Shown: positions 53,925-57,969 of the stretch, one piece after another | How positions within the stretch are numbered: the first letter of the stretch is position 1 | Layout of the letters: every line of letters begins with the position of its first letter | NCBI GenBank assembly: GCA_903838565.1 | Contig: CAILZB010000130.1 | Coordinates: 1-57,969 of the forward strand | Length of the DNA stretch: 57,969 nucleotides | Source of the DNA: an uncultured beta proteobacterium | GTDB lineage: Bacteria; Pseudomonadota; Gammaproteobacteria; Burkholderiales; Burkholderiaceae_C | Reading direction: 5' to 3' | The notes under the pieces: model-generated | The model's input: only the letters and a program-made list of their open reading frames with translations | What the model was told of the DNA's origin: nothing | The model's database searches: none | Made by a program: the position numbers and the translations under genes

Positions 53925-56900
53925 TCACGGACCGGTGTGAACCGGCACCGGCTTGGGCCGGTTGTTGCCCCGCATCTGCCGCGGTATGAGCTCGCCGTTC
54001 GTGACGTGGCAGCTCAGGCAGCTGCCCTTGTCCGCCTGCGGCTGGTAAAGCGGTGATACGTGCGAGTACAACACCGGCACCCAGGCCACGTTGCGGTGGC
54101 AGGCGTCGCAGGAGCGTGCCGTGACAAAGTGCCCTGCAGGCTTGCCCGTGGCCGCCGCGGCGTTGTGGCAGCTCTGGCACTGGCCCGGCAGCACGCCTTG
54201 GTGGCTGAATTGCGCCGGCTTCCAGGCCGTGGTCCGGTGACAACTGTCGCACGACATCGGCGTCTGCAGATGTTTGGCCGGCACACCCTTGGCCAATTGC
54301 CCGTTGTGGCAGCTCTGGCACTGACCGGGGGCGACGCCCGAATGACTGAAAGGCCCGGCACCGTCAAGTCCCGAAGTCAGGCCGACGCCTGGCAGGAAGC
54401 TCTGGTTCATCCCGTTGGCGGCAGCCCGCATCACCGGGCGCACTCGGGCGGCCGCGCCGGTGAACTTGGTATAGGACTTGGAGTGACACGAAATGCAGTC
54501 CTGGCCCGTTTTGCGACCTTGGTGCCCGACAGCTCGCGTCACCAGCGGTGTCGTGCTGGTCGCCGTTGCGCCATACCAGCTGAACAACGGTGTGCCTTCA
54601 TGGCAGCCGATACAGGTCGGCGTCGTTGTTGCAACGGCGGTATGCATCGTGCTACTGCCCTTCATGACGGTGTTGGCGAAGGTCGTGAACACCGCGGGCG
54701 CGTGGCATTTCTCGCAGGCGATGCCGGCCGCCGGAATGTGGGTCGACGGCGAGGGCGCGGTGGCAGAACCACCGGCTGCGAGTGGCATGACCTTGGGCTG
54801 GTAGGTCACGGCCACAGGGGAGGCGCAGGTCGCCTGCGTGGTGCAACCGGCGAACGGGCCGGCGCCCGTTCCCGCCGTGTGGCAGGAAATGCAGCCAGTG
54901 CTGATGCCGGTGTGCAGCACGGTGTTGCTCGCCAGGCCGGCAATCGAGTAGTCGCCCGCCACGATGTGGCAGGTGGCGCAAGCCAGGGTCGTGGGAATAT
55001 GCCCCGTGGGCTTGGCGGCACCCGAGAAATAGTCGGTGCCGGAATGGCATTGTGAGCAGTCGCCAGTCGGGTGTGCCGGGTCGGCCACGCTGAAGGTGCT
55101 GGCCGCCGTCACAGGCCGGGTGTGAAAACCGGTGTACTGCGTCGCCGCAGTCCCCATCACCGTGGGCGCGATCGGATAAACGTTCATGCTCATCCACACG
55201 TAGCCGGTGTCGTGGCAGTTGTTGCAGCCCGATGTGATGCCGGAGTGGATCTGCGCCGTCGTCGGTGCCGGCGTCAGGAACAGGGTGCCCGGCGCGGTCT
55301 TGCTCGAATTCGCCGCGACCATGCCCGTGGGCGTGGTGCCCAGGTGGCAGGACTCGCAGGTGGTGCTCGACGGTATGTGCGAGTTCACTCCTACCGGCGT
55401 CGTTGGAGGCATCACGATCATCTTGGTCACGCCGACAAAGGTCGTGCCGGTGATGCCGGGTCCATGGCAGGCAGCGCAGTTGCTGGTGATGCCTGCGTGG
55501 CTCATCAGCGAGCCGCTGAACTTGGCGCCATTGGGCACCGGCGTCGTGGCAACGCTGGAGCCTGTGCCCACGTGGCAGCTCTCGCAGGCGGCCGCGGTCG
55601 GAACGTGGTTGCTCGGGTAGCCGACGATGGTGAAGTTGGCCGCAGGGATGGCAAAGCCCGCCACCACATTCGCGGCGTGGCACTGGGCGCAGTTGGTGGT
55701 GGTGCTTTGCGCATTCGCGTGGATATTCGCCAGCGTGGGCAAGACCGAGTAGTCGGTGGACGTGTGGCAGGCCGTGCACAGCGCCGTGGTGGCGTACGGA
55801 ATGTGATTGGCCGGCTTGATTTCACCCAGGAAGTAATCGGTGCCGCTGTGGCACTGCGAGCAGTCGCCCGTGGCCGGGTGCGCCGAATCAGCCACGTTGT
55901 AGGTGCTGGCTGCCGTCTTGGGCCGGGTCTGGAAACCGGTGTATTTCTGCCCAACGGTCGCGGTCACCACCGTCGGCGCAATCGCATAGGCGCTCATGCT
56001 CATGCCCATCCAGACGTAACCGGTGTCGTGGCAGCTGTTGCAGCCGCCGGTGATGCCGGAGTGGATCTGCGCCGTGGTCGGCGCCGGGCTGGCAAACAGC
56101 GTTCCGGGCGCGGTCTTGCTGCTGGACGCCGCCACCATGCCCGCAGGAGTCGTCGTCAAGTGGCAGGACTCGCACACCGTGCTCGACGGGATGTGCGCGC
56201 TGGCGCTCATGGGTGTGGTCGCGGGCATGACGACGATCTGATTCACGCCGACGAAGCTCGACCCCGTGATCCCCGCTCCATGGCAGGCCACGCAATTGCT
56301 CGTGATGCCGGCGTGACTCATGAGCGAGCCGCTGAACTTGGCGCCGTTGCCCACCGGCGTGGCGGCAATGCTGGAGCCAGCTCCCACGTGGCAGGTCTCG
56401 CAGGAAGCACTGGTCGGAAGGTGGTTGCCGGGCAGGCCCACGATCGCGAAGTTGGCTGCAGGAATGGCGAAGCTGGCGGCGGCGGCGCCGTGACACTGCG
56501 CGCAGTTGCCTGTGGTGCTGGGCGCGTTGGCATGGATGTTGGCCAGCGTGGGCAGCGCCGCATAGTCACCGGGCGTGGTATGGCAGGCGGAGCACTGGGC
56601 CGTGGCCGCGGTCGGTATGTGGTTCGCCGGCTTGTCCTGGCCCGTGAAGTAGTTGGTTCCCGAGTGGCACTGGGAGCAGTCGCCGGCGCTGGGGTGGGTG
56701 GCGTCGGCGACGTTGTAGGTTCCGGCTGCGGTTTTGGGTCGTGTCTGGAATCCCGTGTACTGCGCGCCCGTGGTCTTGACCGTGGGCGCGATCGCATAGG
56801 CGCTCATGCTCATTCCCATCCACACGTAGCCAGTGTCGTGGCAGCTGCTGCAACCGCCCGTGATGCCGGTGTGGATCTGCGTCGTGGTCGGCGCGGGTGT

Positions 56901-57969
56901 CGCAAACAGCGTTCCCGGTGCGGTCTTGCTGCTGGACGCCGCCACCATGCCCGTGGGCGTGGTGGCGAGGTGGCAGTTCTCGCAGACCGTGCTCGACGGG
57001 ATGTGCGAGCTCACGCCCACGGGCGAGGTCGGGGGCAACACGACGATCTGGGCCACACCGACGAAGCTTGAACCGGTGATGCCAGGGCCGTGGCAGGCCG
57101 CACAGTTGCTCGTGATGCCGGCGTGGCTCATGAGCGAGCCGCTGAACTTGGCGCCATTGCCCACCGGTGTGGTGGCGATGCTGGAACCGGCGCCCACGTG
57201 GCAGCTCTCGCAGGCGGCGCTGGTCGGGAGGTGGTTGCTGGGGAAGCCGACGATCGTGAAGTTGGCCGCAGGGATGGCCATGCTGGCAGCGGCGCTGGCC
57301 GAGTGGCACTGGGCGCAGTTGGCGCTGGTGCTGGGGGCGTTCGCGTGGATGTTCGCCAGCGTCGGCATGGCGGCGAAATCAGTCGACGTATGGCAGGCAG
57401 AACACTGTGCCGTACTCAGCGTCGGTATGTGGTTCGCGGGCTTGTCCGGGCTCAGGAAGTAATTCAGGTTGCTGTGGCATTGAGAGCAGTCGCCCGTGCC
57501 CGGGTGCGCAGGGTCGGCCACGCTGAAGGTACTGGCCGCGGTCTTGGGACGGGTGTGGAAACCCGTGTACTGAGCGCCATTGGTCATCACCGTGGGCGCG
57601 ATCGGATAGACGCTCATGCCCATCCACACGTAATTGGTTTCGTGGCAACTGTTGCAGCCACCCGTGATGCCACTGTGGATTTGCGTTGTGGTCGGAACCG
57701 GCGTGGCAAACAGCGTCCCCGGTGCGGTCTTGCTGCTCGAAGCAGCCATCACTCCTGTGGGGGTGCTTCCAAGGTGGCAGGTCTCGCACACTGTGCTCGA
57801 CGGGATGTGCGAGCTTGTGCCCATGGGTGAGGTTGGCGGCATGGCGACGATCTGACTCACGCCGACGAAGCTTGAACCGGTGATGCCCGGGCCGTGACAG
57901 GCTGCGCAGTTGCTGGTGATGCCGGTGTGGTTCATCAGTGAGCCGCTGAACTTGGCGCCATTGCCCACC
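53925..57969 (-). CDS. Giant multihaem c-type cytochrome, N-terminus outside the window
   Basis: The frame is open through the right edge, so at least 1347 residues are visible and the start and signal peptide are missing. I count 35 CxxCH haem-binding motifs, about one per 38 residues. Nearly every one has a His some 7-12 residues before it (HIPSSTVCESCH, HANAPSTTGNCAQCH), fitting bis-His coordination. Three near-identical seven-haem modules repeat, then a diverged seven-haem module, then a C-terminal seven with CDSCHRTTAWKPAQFSH-type units. Such proteins carry electrons across or outside the cell envelope. It heads an apparent operon with a barrel protein and two CcmI-like factors. Confidence 0.92.
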   Translation of the reverse strand, partial: VGNGAKFSGSLMNHTGITSNCAACHGPGITGSSFVGVSQIVAMPPTSPMGTSSHIPSSTVCETCHLGSTPTGVMAASSSKTAPGTLFATPVPTTTQIHSGITGGCNSCHETNYVWMGMSVYPIAPTVMTNGAQYTGFHTRPKTAASTFSVADPAHPGTGDCSQCHSNLNYFLSPDKPANHIPTLSTAQCSACHTSTDFAAMPTLANIHANAPSTSANCAQCHSASAAASMAIPAANFTIVGFPSNHLPTSAACESCHVGAGSSIATTPVGNGAKFSGSLMSHAGITSNCAACHGPGITGSSFVGVAQIVVLPPTSPVGVSSHIPSSTVCENCHLATTPTGMVAASSSKTAPGTLFATPAPTTTQIHTGITGGCSSCHDTGYVWMGMSMSAYAIAPTVKTTGAQYTGFQTRPKTAAGTYNVADATHPSAGDCSQCHSGTNYFTGQDKPANHIPTAATAQCSACHTTPGDYAALPTLANIHANAPSTTGNCAQCHGAAAASFAIPAANFAIVGLPGNHLPTSASCETCHVGAGSSIAATPVGNGAKFSGSLMSHAGITSNCVACHGAGITGSSFVGVNQIVVMPATTPMSASAHIPSSTVCESCHLTTTPAGMVAASSSKTAPGTLFASPAPTTAQIHSGITGGCNSCHDTGYVWMGMSMSAYAIAPTVVTATVGQKYTGFQTRPKTAASTYNVADSAHPATGDCSQCHSGTDYFLGEIKPANHIPYATTALCTACHTSTDYSVLPTLANIHANAQSTTTNCAQCHAANVVAGFAIPAANFTIVGYPSNHVPTAAACESCHVGTGSSVATTPVPNGAKFSGSLMSHAGITSNCAACHGPGITGTTFVGVTKMIVMPPTTPVGVNSHIPSSTTCESCHLGTTPTGMVAANSSKTAPGTLFLTPAPTTAQIHSGITSGCNNCHDTGYVWMSMNVYPIAPTVMGTAATQYTGFHTRPVTAASTFSVADPAHPTGDCSQCHSGTDYFSGAAKPTGHIPTTLACATCHIVAGDYSIAGLASNTVLHTGISTGCISCHTAGTGAGPFAGCTTQATCASPVAVTYQPKVMPLAAGGSATAPSPSTHIPAAGIACEKCHAPAVFTTFANTVMKGSSTMHTAVATTTPTCIGCHEGTPLFSWYGATATSTTPLVTRAVGHQGRKTGQDCISCHSKSYTKFTGAAARVRPVMRAAANGMNQSFLPGVGLTSGLDGAGPFSHSGVAPGQCQSCHNGQLAKGVPAKHLQTPMSCDSCHRTTAWKPAQFSHQGVLPGQCQSCHNAAAATGKPAGHFVTARSCDACHRNVAWVPVLYSHVSPLYQPQADKGSCLSCHVTNGELIPRQMRGNNRPKPVPVHTGP
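55465..57969 (-). repeat. Tandem seven-haem modules of the multihaem cytochrome
   Basis: Equivalent CxxCH codons recur at 55465, 56281, 57091 and 57895, giving periods of 816, 810 and 804 bases (272, 270 and 268 residues). Each period holds seven CxxCH motifs in the same order: NCAACH, VCESCH, GCNSCH, DCSQCH, QCSACH, NCAQCH, ACESCH, with small substitutions. DNA identity between modules is high, so duplication is recent or maintained by gene conversion. More copies may lie beyond the edge. Confidence 0.9.

Noticed and set aside
55071..57071. Plus-strand frame of 666 codons opposite the multihaem cytochrome
   Set aside because: The minus strand has regular CxxCH motifs in register; the plus frame is only the repeat read backwards, with Arg/Gly/Ala-rich sequence.

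Overview
The window is GC-rich (visibly above 60 percent), almost fully coding DNA from a Gram-negative bacterium. Several families point to the Betaproteobacteria, order Burkholderiales: the DUF2844/DUF3443 pair, two DUF1631 proteins, a PilNOP-secretin-pseudopilin block and a Comamonadaceae-type lon/Hsp20/Usp stress cassette. I cannot name a genus from sequence alone. No rRNA, tRNA, CRISPR array or intact insertion sequence was seen.

Layout. (1) 1-5345: translationally coupled pilus or type II secretion-like assembly genes (end of a PilM/MshI-like gene, PilN-, PilO- and PilP/GspC-like proteins, a lipoprotein secretin, three pseudopilins). (2) 5380-7429: a NarL-type response regulator overlapping a histidine kinase with a degenerate ATP-binding domain. 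(3) 7490-9341: a Moco-sulfurase-like aminotransferase and a small unknown protein. (4) 9683-17462: a stress and probably low-oxygen block: Hsp20, Lon, a host-attachment-like protein, UspA, a wrecked class II ribonucleotide reductase, then a cyclopropane-synthase-like methyltransferase coupled to an FAD oxidoreductase (a pair that may build methyl-branched lipids). Two FNR-like boxes of the form TTGAT-N4-CGCAA lie in this block. (5) 17518-20602 (minus): ThpR, homospermidine synthase, a glycine-zipper lipoprotein and a small secreted protein. (6) 20934-26937: a DegP/HtrA protease, DUF1330 and DUF1653 proteins, PurN, YceH and two acyl-CoA dehydrogenases. (7) 27126-39163 (minus): two DUF1631 paralogues, an RND pump with its adaptor, and MutS. 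(8) 39367-43974: a SYLF-domain protein, an RsmB-family rRNA methyltransferase, ExbB/ExbD and a membrane fatty-acid desaturase.

(9) 44001-57969 (minus) is the most unusual part: one run of eight genes. It starts with a giant multihaem c-type cytochrome that enters from beyond the right edge (35 CxxCH motifs visible, built from tandem seven-haem modules of 268-272 residues). Next come an outer-membrane beta-barrel protein with a TPR-like region, a CcmI-like TPR protein, a DUF2844 protein, a DUF3443 lipoprotein with aspartic-protease-like DTG/DSG motifs, a 798-residue TonB/TolA-like protein with a 347-residue repeat rod, a second CcmI-like protein, and a membrane-anchored flavoprotein whose two ferredoxin-like motifs each lack one cysteine. 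Overlapping starts and stops tie the central genes together. I read this as a candidate envelope-spanning electron-transfer system with its own maturation factors. The family calls rest on visible motifs; the system-level function is inference.
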